Assembly (NCBI GenBank): GCA_018223185.1
Contig: JAAEYW010000006.1
Coordinates: forward strand, 140,786-204,785
Reading direction: 5' to 3'
Source of the DNA: Oceanospirillales bacterium
GTDB taxonomy: Bacteria; Pseudomonadota; Gammaproteobacteria; Pseudomonadales; Balneatricaceae
Length of the DNA: 64,000 nucleotides
The translations under genes and the position numbers were made by a program. The notes under the pieces were generated by a model, which saw only the letters and a program-made list of their open reading frames with translations, was not told where the DNA came from and searched no databases. Positions 56,122 to 64,000 of the stretch are shown here, piece after piece; within the stretch, counting starts at the first letter, position 1, and each line of letters starts with the position of its first letter.

Positions 56122-58200
56122 TCAGGTCAGAAGGTTACGATAAAATTGTAATTCTGCATCAAGACTGTGAATCTGATTTTCAGCCTGCCGAAATCCATGC
56201 TGTTCTAAGGGGTAAAGGTGGTATTCAACCGGAATATTCCGCTGTTTCAGGGCATCGACCATCACCTCAGTTTGCTGCGGCACCACAACCCGGTCTTTAC
56301 CACCCTGAAAGAAGATCATCGGGCAACTGATCTGCCCGGCATGCTCCAGCGGGCTGCGTTGGCGGTAGAGGTCGGCATCCGTTGCAGGATCTCCGATCAG
56401 CCAGTCTAAGTAGTGACTTTCAAATTTATGGGTGTCCCGTGTCAGCGCCACCGGGTCACTGACCCCGTAATAACTGGCCCCGCCCCGAAAACGGTTGCTG
56501 AAGGCCAGCCCACAGAGAGTGGTATAACCGCCAGCGCTGCTGCCCCGTATAAAGACGTTAGCCGGATCGATCAGACCTTCTGCCGCAAGATACTCAACCG
56601 CCGCGTTGGCATCCTGCCAGTCGGTCTCACCCCAGTGTCCGGCTAATCGCAGCCGGTAATCGCGCCCATAACCGGTGCTGCCACGATAGTTAAGATCGAC
56701 CACGGCAAAACCCCGGCTGGTCCAGAACTGAATTTTCGGGTTATACACCGGATAGGTCGCGGCTGTCGGCCCACCATGGCTAAAAACAATCAGCGGAGGC
56801 TTGTCACCGGTGTCGGTAAGCGCTTGCGGCAGATAGAGAAAGCCGAAGGCGGTCTCATCTGCTACCGGGTAGCTGACCGGCTGCGGCAGGCTCAGGCTGA
56901 TCGCGGGTATCTGACCGCCTGCAAGCACAGTAATGTCATCGCTGTTAACACTGTCTGCATTGGCATTATCAGCACCTGTCCCACCGGGTGATAGTTGCAG
57001 TATTGCCGGAGACCGGTCTTTGGCCACTGCGATACAGTAGATGCGGCCCTGATAACAGCTGACATGACGAAACAGGCTGTAGTGTCCGGCCAGCGTCTTT
57101 TCTTCAGCAACGGCTGATAACTCTGCCGATAACACACACGTCGCTAAACGCCCCTCCCCCTGCTGCATATAACAGGCGACCCAGCGGTGTTCATCCAGCT
57201 GATCCCAGGTGGAGACCCCCAGTTGCCATTGAGGAATTCCAAAATCGTTGGCACGGGGCCAGACCGGTTGAGGTGGCTCTTTTTCTGGCTTAAGGACTGA
57301 CTTGGAGACTGACTTGAAGGCTGCCGTCTTGAGGGCTGACTCGGTCGCTGATTCAAGCTCTGGTTCGGGAACTGAGCCTGGTGCTGACACAGGCCGCCCC
57401 CCCGCCCCTGTCAAACCGGTTTCTGGCAGATGGTTTTCTACACCTTTCTCGCCACATAGATAACGGTATAAATTCCACCAGCCACTTATATCGGTTATTG
57501 CGACGAGCGAATTGTCACTGAGAAAACGGGGTTGCTGAATTGACTCTTCTGCCGAATCGCCAGCCAAAATCAGCTGATCAGTTAAGCGCCCCTCAGGGTC
57601 GATGTTTGCGACATTAAGCCGGGTGCTCACCCAGGGCATGTGCGGATGATTCCAGCTGATCCAGGCGAGCTGCTGACCATCCTGACGCAACGCCGGCGAG
57701 GCATAGAAATCATCACCACTGGCCAGCACTGTGACCTGCCCGGTGGTGATGCTGACGGCTACCAGTCGGTGTACCGGTTGAGTGGGGTCATCGGTGGGTT
57801 GCTCCTGTACCGCAAGAATGCGCTGCCGGTGCGGGTCAGCTATCAGATCACCGTAACGGCAATCGGGGGTCTGGGTAAGCAGCAGCGGACTCTGGGCATC
57901 AGTCTGCAGCCAGATCTGCTGATCGGCGGCATTAACAAATGCGATCTGCTGACCGGCTGAACACCAGCTTTTGCCGCCGTATTCATAGACACTGCTGCGT
58001 ACACTGAAACCCGCCGGGGTCAGGCAGGTTGTCTGCCCTTCCCAGCTACGCTGAATCAGAAGATTGCGGCCGCCATCAGAGGGGCGGTATTCGACCCAGA
58101 AAAGCCCCTGCTCGCAGGCATGCAGCTGACCATATTCCAGCCCTGCGGCCACGGCATCCGCGGCGGAGAGTGAAGATTCGAAAAAACCATACTTGGGCAT
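56122..58200 (-). CDS. S9-family prolyl oligopeptidase-type peptidase, PQQ-linked
   Basis: A 692-residue protein: a beta-propeller-like N-terminal two thirds and a C-terminal alpha/beta hydrolase domain. The triad is Ser555 in IRGSSAGGYTTL, Asp636 in FFQGGKDRVVVPQQ and His668 in PLEQHGFRQAEN. A Pro/Glu/Ser-rich, repetitive insert at about residues 258-315 is not typical of the family. It follows pqqE by 47 bases. Peptidases of this type occur in pqq operons of several Pseudomonas (pqqM-type) and could process PqqA or the peptide remnant; that role is not proven. Confidence 0.87.
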   Translation of the reverse strand: MPKYGFFESSLSAADAVAAGLEYGQLHACEQGLFWVEYRPSDGGRNLLIQRSWEGQTTCLTPAGFSVRSSVYEYGGKSWCSAGQQIAFVNAADQQIWLQTDAQSPLLLTQTPDCRYGDLIADPHRQRILAVQEQPTDDPTQPVHRLVAVSITTGQVTVLASGDDFYASPALRQDGQQLAWISWNHPHMPWVSTRLNVANIDPEGRLTDQLILAGDSAEESIQQPRFLSDNSLVAITDISGWWNLYRYLCGEKGVENHLPETGLTGAGGRPVSAPGSVPEPELESATESALKTAAFKSVSKSVLKPEKEPPQPVWPRANDFGIPQWQLGVSTWDQLDEHRWVACYMQQGEGRLATCVLSAELSAVAEEKTLAGHYSLFRHVSCYQGRIYCIAVAKDRSPAILQLSPGGTGADNANADSVNSDDITVLAGGQIPAISLSLPQPVSYPVADETAFGFLYLPQALTDTGDKPPLIVFSHGGPTAATYPVYNPKIQFWTSRGFAVVDLNYRGSTGYGRDYRLRLAGHWGETDWQDANAAVEYLAAEGLIDPANVFIRGSSAGGYTTLCGLAFSNRFRGGASYYGVSDPVALTRDTHKFESHYLDWLIGDPATDADLYRQRSPLEHAGQISCPMIFFQGGKDRVVVPQQTEVMVDALKQRNIPVEYHLYPLEQHGFRQAENQIHSLDAELQFYRNLLT

Positions 58201-58247
58201 AAACCGGTCGCATCCGCTCAGGCTGTTGAGAGAATCAGGCTACCATA

Positions 58248-59423
58248 TCAGCCTTTGCAGAACACCTTTGAGTTACGCTCATTACGGTAGACCGGTTCTT
58301 TATGGGATGGCAGTTCGGCTTCCTCCCGCGCCTGAATAATCAGATCGTGGTGGGGTGATTTACTGCACACCGGATCGGTATTGTTGGCATCGCCGGTCAT
58401 CATAAAGGCCTGACAACGACAACCGCCAAAATCCTTCTCTTTTTCATCGCAGGAAGCACAGGGCTCCTTCATCCATTCATAACCACGGAAATGGTTAAAG
58501 CCGTTCGAGCGGTTCCAGATCTGCTCGATGCTTTGCTCACGCACATTGGGAAACTCAATCGGCAGCATTCGGGCGCTGTGACATGGTAGTGCGGTGCCAT
58601 CAGGAGTGACCGTCAGAAACACCTGTCCCCAGCCATTCATACAGCCTTTGGGACGCTCTTCGTAATAGTCCGGCGTTACAAAGATAATTTTGATCGGATT
58701 ACCTGCGGCTGCCAGACGGTCACGGTATTCATTGGTAATCCGCTCGGCCCGCTCAAGCTGCGTCCGGGTGGGCAACAGGTCGTTACGGTTTTCATATGCC
58801 CAGCCATAATACTGACAGGTTGCCAGCTCGACATAATCGGCTTTCAGTTCAACACAGAGCTCAATAATACGGTCGATCTGATCGATATTATGCCGATGGG
58901 TGACAAAGTTAAGCACCATCGGATAGCCCTGGGCTTTCACTTCACGGGCCATCGCCAGCTTCTGCTTAAACGCCTTTTCAGAACCGGCCAGCAAGTTATT
59001 CACTTCAGGATCTGCCGCCTGAAAGCTGACCTGAATATGGTCCAGCCCCGCCTCTCTGAAATCCGCGATTTTGCGCTCGTTTAACCCCACCCCAGAGGTG
59101 ATCAGATTGGAGTAATAACCCAGATTTCGTGCTTCGCGGATCAGTTCAATCAGATCCTGTCGCACCAGTGGTTCACCACCGGAAAAGCCCAGCTGTGCTG
59201 CACCCAGCTCCCGCGCCTGGGTAAAAACATCAATCCACTCAGCGGTGGTCAGCTCTCCCGTCTTGCTGGCAAAATCAACCGGGTTGGCACAGTAGGGACA
59301 CTGCAACGGGCACTTATAGGTCAGCTCAGCCAGCAGCCAGAGCGGCTGACCATGGGTTGGCACGCTACTTAAAGACGGCGCCTGTGAAGGCTGACCGTTA
59401 CAGGGTGATCCAGAGTTGCTCAC
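58248..59423 (-). CDS. pqqE: PQQ synthesis radical SAM protein PqqE
   Basis: A 391-residue radical SAM enzyme that forms the Glu-Tyr carbon-carbon bond in PqqA, the first step of PQQ synthesis. The radical SAM cluster motif is CPLQCPYC (residues about 38-45) in [16 protein letters not shown], with the glycine-rich [10 protein letters not shown]. The C-terminal SPASM region carries further cysteines ([33 protein letters not shown]). It starts at a GTG inside pqqD, 26 bases before its stop. The N-terminal about 28 residues are less conserved, so the start could be later. Confidence 0.95.
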   Translation of the reverse strand: MSNSGSPCNGQPSQAPSLSSVPTHGQPLWLLAELTYKCPLQCPYCANPVDFASKTGELTTAEWIDVFTQARELGAAQLGFSGGEPLVRQDLIELIREARNLGYYSNLITSGVGLNERKIADFREAGLDHIQVSFQAADPEVNNLLAGSEKAFKQKLAMAREVKAQGYPMVLNFVTHRHNIDQIDRIIELCVELKADYVELATCQYYGWAYENRNDLLPTRTQLERAERITNEYRDRLAAAGNPIKIIFVTPDYYEERPKGCMNGWGQVFLTVTPDGTALPCHSARMLPIEFPNVREQSIEQIWNRSNGFNHFRGYEWMKEPCASCDEKEKDFGGCRCQAFMMTGDANNTDPVCSKSPHHDLIIQAREEAELPSHKEPVYRNERNSKVFCKG

Positions 59424-59691
59424 GGGCGTCTCCTAAGAAATCCAGAATATCCCGGTCGATCCCCTCAGCATCGGGAAACTTCGCCTGCAGTGTCTGGATA
59501 ATATCCGCTACAGTTCGCTGACCATCCACCAGAGCCAGCACTTCACCGGCCGGACCATTGAGCTTAACCATCCCTTCGGGATAGAGCAGCACATAACTGT
59601 CCTGCGCCTTCTCCCACTGAAAACGGAACATCCGGTTGAGCACCGGGGTCTGGTCCGGCGTTATAGCGGGAGCGTTAGCCTGGCTGCTCAT
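59398..59691 (-). CDS. pqqD: PQQ synthesis protein PqqD (peptide chaperone)
   Basis: A 97-residue winged-helix RiPP-recognition protein. Pattern: [21 protein letters not shown], the conserved YPEGMVKLN and [18 protein letters not shown]. It binds PqqA and delivers it to PqqE. It overlaps pqqC by 4 bases and pqqE by 26 bases, a tight order that fits its role. Confidence 0.93.
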   Translation of the reverse strand: MSSQANAPAITPDQTPVLNRMFRFQWEKAQDSYVLLYPEGMVKLNGPAGEVLALVDGQRTVADIIQTLQAKFPDAEGIDRDILDFLGDAREQLWITL

Positions 59692-60464
59692 GCAAACAGA
59701 CCTTTGTGGTAAACCTTCTCGTCCGTCACCGTATGGTACGGCGGACGGCCCAGTTCATAGGCCATGGTCATCGAGTCCAGCATCGTCCACAGAACATCCA
59801 GTTTAAACTGCAGGATGTTCAGCATCTTCTCCTGTTGCTCACGGGTTTTGTAGTAATCCAGCGTGATTTCCAGCCCGTGCACAACATCGCGGCGGGCTTC
59901 GGTCAGACGGTTACGGAAATACTGATAGCCATCTTCCCTGATCCAGGGATAGTGCCCCGGCCAGCTGTCCAGACGATTCTGATGGATTGTCGGTGCAAAC
60001 ATCTCTGTCAGGGAGGAGCTGGCCGCTTCATGCCAGTCGGCCCGACGGGCGAAATTGACATAGGCGTCCACGGCAAAGCGAACCCCTGGCAGTACGTGTT
60101 CTTCAGAGAGGATCTCTTCACGAGTTAAGCCGACCGCTTCACCCAGTTGTAACCAGGCTTCGATGCCGCCTACCGCGCCATCATAGCCATCATGATCGAG
60201 TATGCGCTGCACCCAGTGACGACGTACATCGCGGTCGGGGCAGTTGGCCATAATCGCCGCATCTTTCACCGGAATTGAGATCTGATAATAAAACCGGTTG
60301 GCGACCCAGCCCTGAATCTGTTCTTTGGTGCAGCTGCCGTTATACATGGCAATGTGATAAGGGTGCTGAGTATGATAGAAAGCGCTTTTAGCCCGTAGCG
60401 CCTGTTCAAACTCATCCCGGCTCATCGGTGGCAGGGTGCCGGTTTCAATAATCTTTGCATTCAT
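59688..60464 (-). CDS. pqqC: Pyrroloquinoline-quinone synthase PqqC
   Basis: A 258-residue, all-helical oxidase that carries out the final ring closure and eight-electron oxidation to PQQ. Recognisable blocks are [55 protein letters not shown] and the active-site region [20 protein letters not shown], also found in other PqqC proteins. Length is usual (about 250). It begins 10 bases after pqqB. Confidence 0.96.
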   Translation of the reverse strand: MNAKIIETGTLPPMSRDEFEQALRAKSAFYHTQHPYHIAMYNGSCTKEQIQGWVANRFYYQISIPVKDAAIMANCPDRDVRRHWVQRILDHDGYDGAVGGIEAWLQLGEAVGLTREEILSEEHVLPGVRFAVDAYVNFARRADWHEAASSSLTEMFAPTIHQNRLDSWPGHYPWIREDGYQYFRNRLTEARRDVVHGLEITLDYYKTREQQEKMLNILQFKLDVLWTMLDSMTMAYELGRPPYHTVTDEKVYHKGLFA

Positions 60465-60474
60465 AGCAAACCTC

Positions 60475-61422
60475 TCAGAGTTCTATACTCATTCCGTCCC
60501 AGGAGACTTCGATACCGTGAGCGAGCACTTCGGCCCGTTCCGGCGAGTCTTCATCCAGAATCGGATTGGTATTGTTAATGTGGATCAGCACTTTCCGGGG
60601 CTTTTCTAACGTATCCAGAAAGTCGATCATGCCACCCTTACCGGTTTCTTCATTACGGGACTGCGCCAGATGGCCCATGGTGACGCCAAGCTTATCGCCA
60701 ACACCCGAGGTGATCAGCTCATCGTCACGCCAGATAGTGCCGTCAACCAGCAAACAGTCCGCGTCTTTCATAATCGGTTTAAGGTGGGGCTCAATCTGGC
60801 CGAGGCCAGGCGCATAGAACAGAGTTTTGCCGCTGCGGGTATCTTCTATCAGGATACCTATATTGTCCCCTGGATGGGGATCGTTGCGATGCGGTGAATA
60901 CGGCGGTGCGCTGCTCAGCAGGGCCACGGCTGTCAGCTTTAATTCAGGCACCTGAGGGATCACAAAGCTGTTACCGCCCTCTTCTGCCGTCTCACCGACG
61001 GGAATGCGGTTGCGTTTAATGCCGCCATTCCAGTGTTCCAGCATTTTGAAGATGGGGAACCCGGTGGTCAGGTCCTGATACACCATATCGGTACACCAGA
61101 CCTCATGGGGGCAACCTTCGCGCAGCATCAGCAGACCGGTGGTATGGTCTATCTGGCTGTCCATAAAGACAATGGCCGCGATACCGGTATCCCGAATCGC
61201 ACGGTTCGGTTGCATCGGCGCAAAGTCAGCCAGCTGCTGGCGGATATCCGGGGAGGTGTTAAAGAGAATCCAGTCTTCACCGTTGGCACTCACCGCGATG
61301 GAGGACTGAGTCCGGGATTTTGCATTGAGGGTTCCGGCACGATAGCCGGCACAGTTGCGGCAATTACAGTTCCACTGAGGAAACCCGCCGCCCGCTGCGG
61401 AACCAAGTATCTGAATTTTCAT
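60475..61422 (-). CDS. pqqB: PQQ synthesis protein PqqB (metallo-beta-lactamase fold)
   Basis: A 315-residue protein with the N-terminal zinc site [10 protein letters not shown], the start [16 protein letters not shown] and histidine positions of the metallo-beta-lactamase fold ([13 protein letters not shown]). PqqB hydroxylates the crosslinked Glu-Tyr dipeptide. It is separated from pqqA by 78 bases that contain a terminator-like hairpin, so it is probably expressed below pqqA. Confidence 0.96.
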   Translation of the reverse strand: MKIQILGSAAGGGFPQWNCNCRNCAGYRAGTLNAKSRTQSSIAVSANGEDWILFNTSPDIRQQLADFAPMQPNRAIRDTGIAAIVFMDSQIDHTTGLLMLREGCPHEVWCTDMVYQDLTTGFPIFKMLEHWNGGIKRNRIPVGETAEEGGNSFVIPQVPELKLTAVALLSSAPPYSPHRNDPHPGDNIGILIEDTRSGKTLFYAPGLGQIEPHLKPIMKDADCLLVDGTIWRDDELITSGVGDKLGVTMGHLAQSRNEETGKGGMIDFLDTLEKPRKVLIHINNTNPILDEDSPERAEVLAHGIEVSWDGMSIEL

Positions 61423-61466
61423 TGTTATTATTATCTTGTCGGTGTGACTGAACAGAGAAAACTAAA

Positions 61467-61490
61467 AGACTCCGCCCGAAAGCGGAGTCT
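61467..61490 (-). terminator. Hairpin between pqqA and pqqB (probable attenuator)
   Basis: A 9-bp perfect stem AGACTCCGC/GCGGAGTCT with a 6-base loop, followed on the minus strand by TTTTAGTTTTC. It lies 11 bases past the pqqA stop. A partial terminator would make extra pqqA mRNA relative to pqqBCDE, as reported for pqqA in other bacteria. Confidence 0.75.
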
Positions 61491-61500
61491 GATAGATTGC

Positions 61501-61572
61501 TTAGCGGTTGGCGAAGTACATTGTTACTTCAAAACCGATACGTAGATCTGTATAAGCTGGTTTAGTCCACAT
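61501..61572 (-). CDS. pqqA: PQQ precursor peptide PqqA
   Basis: A 23-residue peptide. It begins [11 protein letters not shown] and contains the EVTMY motif, in which Glu and Tyr (spaced by three residues) are the atoms joined to make PQQ. GAGG lies 8 bases before its ATG. The peptide matches known PqqA precursors in length and in the E-x3-Y spacing. It heads the pqqABCDE operon. Confidence 0.95.
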
Positions 61573-61864
61573 ATGCCTTACCTCTTTTGTTATTAGATTG
61601 TTCCAGTCTTGTGACTGTCTTTAATCATAAGAAGTGAACGGCCAATCCAATATGGTACTTTGGAACTAATACAGGGGGCTTTTTAGTCGTAGTCAGTCGG
61701 TGCTGGGTAAGCCTGAACCACTACGTCCGGTGCTTTACAGCAATCTGACAGCAATCATTAACAGTATAAAGAGGTGATTATCTCAGAGAAACCCCGGACA
61801 CGATCCCGGGGTAAAATGACCAGCAAACCGCCATGGGATTACCGGCCAGACGTCTGGTAATTAT
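61573..61864. other. Region upstream of pqqA, with a terminator for the DUF3012 gene
   Basis: About 290 bases with no gene. It must carry the pqqA promoter. The hairpin CCCCGG/CCGGGG (61792-61811) followed on the minus strand by TTTCTC probably ends the DUF3012 lipoprotein transcript. Confidence 0.5.
61792..61811 (-). terminator. Probable terminator after the DUF3012 lipoprotein gene
   Basis: Stem CCCCGG/CCGGGG with an 8-base loop, followed on the minus strand by TTTCTC. It lies 53 bases past the stop of the DUF3012 gene. Confidence 0.55.
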
Positions 61865-62041
61865 TCAGAAAATACAATGCTTAGCGTAATCTTTCGCTTC
61901 ATTGGCGGACCAGTCACCCTTTGGCTTTTCTTTCAGATCGGCACACCACTCTTTGCTGCCCACTTCAGCAAAACACCCCTGCAGACTGACCGCTGCAATG
62001 CCCATCACTGCCACCAGACTCATCCGTTTAATCATTTTCAT
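61865..62041 (-). CDS. DUF3012 family lipoprotein
   Basis: A 58-residue protein with a lipoprotein signal (MSLVAVMGIAAVSLQGC, lipobox LQGC). The mature part has EVGSKEWCADLKEKPKGDW, then NEAKDYAKHCIF, characteristic of the small DUF3012 family; the two remaining cysteines may form a disulfide. Function unknown. It is divergent from no neighbour and follows arfB on the same strand, with a 24-base gap to it. Confidence 0.88.
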   Translation of the reverse strand: MKMIKRMSLVAVMGIAAVSLQGCFAEVGSKEWCADLKEKPKGDWSANEAKDYAKHCIF

Positions 62042-62065
62042 TCAATCACTCCTGTTGTAGATTTA

Positions 62066-62479
62066 TCAATCGGTTACCCGACCCCGTAAAGTTTTGACCT
62101 GTCCCCGTTTAGTTTTGCTATCCACCCGTTTACGCTGAGATGAGCGGGAGGGTTTGGTCGCCTGACGCGCCTTTTGTACGACCGCTACACTGCGGATCAA
62201 TAGCTGCAAACGCTGCAACGCATCATCCCGGTTTTTCTCCTGAGTACGAAACTGCTGGGCTTTAATGACCACAATTCCCTCTTTGGTGATACGGGAATCT
62301 TTAAGCTGCAGCAGCCTCTCCTTATAAAACTCAGGCAGCGAGGACGCTTTGATATCAAAACGCAGATGGATTGCCGAAGATACTTTATTAACGTTTTGCC
62401 CGCCACTCCCCTGTGCACGGATAGCATTCAGCTCAATTTCATCATCGGGAATCGATACATTGTTGGAAATTATCAGCAC
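62066..62479 (-). CDS. arfB: Alternative ribosome-rescue factor ArfB (YaeJ)
   Basis: A 137-residue peptidyl-tRNA hydrolase with the catalytic GGQ motif in RAQGSGGQNVNK. The RF1-type domain is followed by a basic C-terminal tail (PSRSSQRKRVDSKTKRGQVKTLRG) that enters the empty mRNA channel of stalled ribosomes. ArfB releases the peptide at non-stop complexes. Length matches E. coli YaeJ (140). Confidence 0.95.
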   Translation of the reverse strand: MLIISNNVSIPDDEIELNAIRAQGSGGQNVNKVSSAIHLRFDIKASSLPEFYKERLLQLKDSRITKEGIVVIKAQQFRTQEKNRDDALQRLQLLIRSVAVVQKARQATKPSRSSQRKRVDSKTKRGQVKTLRGRVTD

Positions 62480-62515
62480 AACTCAGTCCATTTAAGATCA
62501 ACTGAACCAATTATA

Positions 62516-64000
62516 TCAGTTTCTGTCATCGCTGATTGGCAATACCCCGGCGGCATCAGCTCCTGAGCCGACGCCCTGACTCTGCATCTCCCCGGTCCTT
62601 GTGTCTGCCATCCACATAGAAAACAGTTTGTAATTATTACGTCCTTCCTGCTTCGCGTGGTATAGCGCCAGGTCAGCGCATTCCAGCAGACAAGTGTCGT
62701 TGCGACTATCCTCAGGTGCCAGCGCGATACCCAGACTTGTGGTCACTTTCAACGACTCACCGGCAATTGTCATAGGTTGAGAAACGGCATCAATAATCCG
62801 CTCTGCCAGCTGAATGGCGGTGCGCTGCATTTCGCCCGACTGATTACCCAGCAGAACCACAAACTCATCCCCCCCGACCCGGCTGACCATATCTATAGCG
62901 CGTACAGTATCACCCAGACGCCTGGCAATAATAATCAGAACCTGATCACCAATCCCATGACCGTAGGTGTCATTAATCTGTTTAAAAAAATCCAGATCGA
63001 GAAAAATCAGTCCCAGCTGTCGCTCGGGATACCGTTTCAGGACACCCAGCTCGTGCTGCAGCCTCATGCTGAGTGAACGCCGGTTGGGCAGATCCGTCAG
63101 AGAATCACTTTGCGCTAAGTGCTCCAGTTGCTCTTCGAACGCTTTTCGCTGGCTGATATCGGTAAAAGTACCGATATAGTTTTCAATTTCACCCTCCTGA
63201 TTGCGGTAACAGGTAATCGACAAGGCCTGAGGATAGATGGCACCGTTTTTTCTCATATTCCATACTTCGCCGTGCCACTCTCCCTCATTTTTAATGGAAT
63301 GCCACATCTCCTGGTAAAATCGGTAATCGTGAGAGGAGGAGCCAAGAACATTTGGATTTTTACCTTTTACATCATCAAATAAATAACCCGTAATCCGGGT
63401 AAATGAATCATTAATCTGGATAATCCGGTTATCGGCATCGGTAATCATGATCCCTTCATGGGCAGCATCAACAATACGTCGGCTGATTTCCAGTGAGCGG
63501 GCATTCTCATTGAGGGTAATAGTTTGCTGATCAAGACTATTCTGAAAGTTGCTGAATACTGTACTCAGCCCACGGGAATAATAACGCAGCATCAGAAACG
63601 CTACGTACAGTAACACCACAAACAGCAGCACCAGCGAGACATTACTTACGGTCTGGTTCTGACTAATGTCCTGCCGTTGCTCTAACAGAAGCTCAAGTGA
63701 AGGGTCTGTATAGCCTCCGGCAACGATAACCCAGTCCCAGACAGGCAGAAGGCTGGCATAGAGCAGCTGATCCTGCACCGGCTGCCCATCTTCCAGATAC
63801 CAGTCCGCACGAATAAAGCCTTCTGCTTTAATTTTCGACAACAGCGCTGATATCCGCTCCCGGTCACTGCGGGATTCCAGTTGTGAGACCTGCAGCCCGA
63901 CAAACCTGTCAACCCCCTTGCCTGCGATAACCTTACCATTACGGTCTAGCAGCCCGTCGGACTTAATCGAATAAAGCTCCTGTGAGATAATGAGCTTCCC
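62516..64000 (-). CDS. Cache-PAS-GGDEF diguanylate cyclase (5' end outside window)
   Basis: The frame is open on the minus strand to the window edge. The visible protein has a periplasmic Cache-like sensor part (ADWYLEDGQPVQDQLLYASLLPVWDWVIVAGGYTD-type region), then one helix (SLVLLFVVLLYVAFLMLRYY), a PAS domain (DAAHEGIMITDADNRIIQIN) and a GGDEF domain (SRVGGDEFVVLLG) with the I-site RAID five residues upstream. The enzyme should make cyclic di-GMP in response to an unknown ligand. The GGEEF/GGDEF motif and I-site are intact, so it is probably active and product-inhibited. A TTG codon at 63841 is not taken as the start. Confidence 0.9.
   Translation of the reverse strand, partial: GKLIISQELYSIKSDGLLDRNGKVIAGKGVDRFVGLQVSQLESRSDRERISALLSKIKAEGFIRADWYLEDGQPVQDQLLYASLLPVWDWVIVAGGYTDPSLELLLEQRQDISQNQTVSNVSLVLLFVVLLYVAFLMLRYYSRGLSTVFSNFQNSLDQQTITLNENARSLEISRRIVDAAHEGIMITDADNRIIQINDSFTRITGYLFDDVKGKNPNVLGSSSHDYRFYQEMWHSIKNEGEWHGEVWNMRKNGAIYPQALSITCYRNQEGEIENYIGTFTDISQRKAFEEQLEHLAQSDSLTDLPNRRSLSMRLQHELGVLKRYPERQLGLIFLDLDFFKQINDTYGHGIGDQVLIIIARRLGDTVRAIDMVSRVGGDEFVVLLGNQSGEMQRTAIQLAERIIDAVSQPMTIAGESLKVTTSLGIALAPEDSRNDTCLLECADLALYHAKQEGRNNYKLFSMWMADTRTGEMQSQGVGSGADAAGVLPISDDRN

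Overview
The window looks like chromosomal DNA of a marine gammaproteobacterium of the Oceanospirillales type. The evidence is the Pseudomonas-like sucA-sucB-lpd-sucC-sucD order, the rmf/pyrD/rlmKL neighbourhood, a complete pqqABCDE operon and many small gammaproteobacterial families (DUF2835, DUF2164, DUF3012, HlyU, ArfB). No taxonomic marker was seen and the genus is an inference. No rRNA, tRNA or CRISPR array was recognised.

Layout. 0-2.8 kb: the end of nhaA, a LysE-type exporter convergent with an AraC regulator, a MOSC protein and an HlyU-like protein. 2.8-16 kb: a nearly complete TCA block, with sdhCDAB and sucAB-lpd-sucCD on the minus strand and gltA divergent on the plus strand. Terminators split sdh from suc and close sucD and gltA. 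16-31 kb: housekeeping genes (ammonium transporter, RlmKL, RMF, PyrD, DUF2835, an orphan BatD, a TIGR01777 epimerase, riboflavin synthase, IorAB and an EamA transporter). 30.4-38.3 kb: a tightly overlapping minus-strand operon (zinc-ribbon membrane protein, RDD, SpoIIM-like, DUF4129, DUF4350, MoxR ATPase, DUF58) with no known molecular role. 38.5-49.4 kb: accessory single genes, almost all on the minus strand (two SAM methyltransferases, two GFA proteins, dienelactone hydrolase, GGCT-like, DUF2164, a His-rich periplasmic protein, a lipoprotein, two isoprenylcysteine-methyltransferase-like membrane proteins, a Na/Ca exchanger and a MAPEG protein), with one frameshifted gene and several short repeats.

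49.4-55.4 kb is more AT-rich and looks acquired. It holds an AraC regulator, a MetX-like hydrolase and a Baeyer-Villiger monooxygenase. Next come a fragment of a REP-associated transposase, one or two integron-type gene cassettes with an attC-like site, and a decayed, frameshifted integron integrase pointing away from the cassettes. This integron relic had to be pieced together across frames. 55.4-64 kb: PhnA-like protein, the pqqABCDE operon followed by an S9 peptidase, a DUF3012 lipoprotein, ArfB, and a sensor diguanylate cyclase cut by the window end.

The most unusual non-genic signals are a family of palindromes (CTAGCAA, a stem closed by GCGAAGC, then GTCTAGC or GTCTAAC) at 2.86, 26.45 and 26.62 kb, and a second palindrome present in two direct copies on either side of a membrane methyltransferase gene at 48.3 and 49.4 kb.
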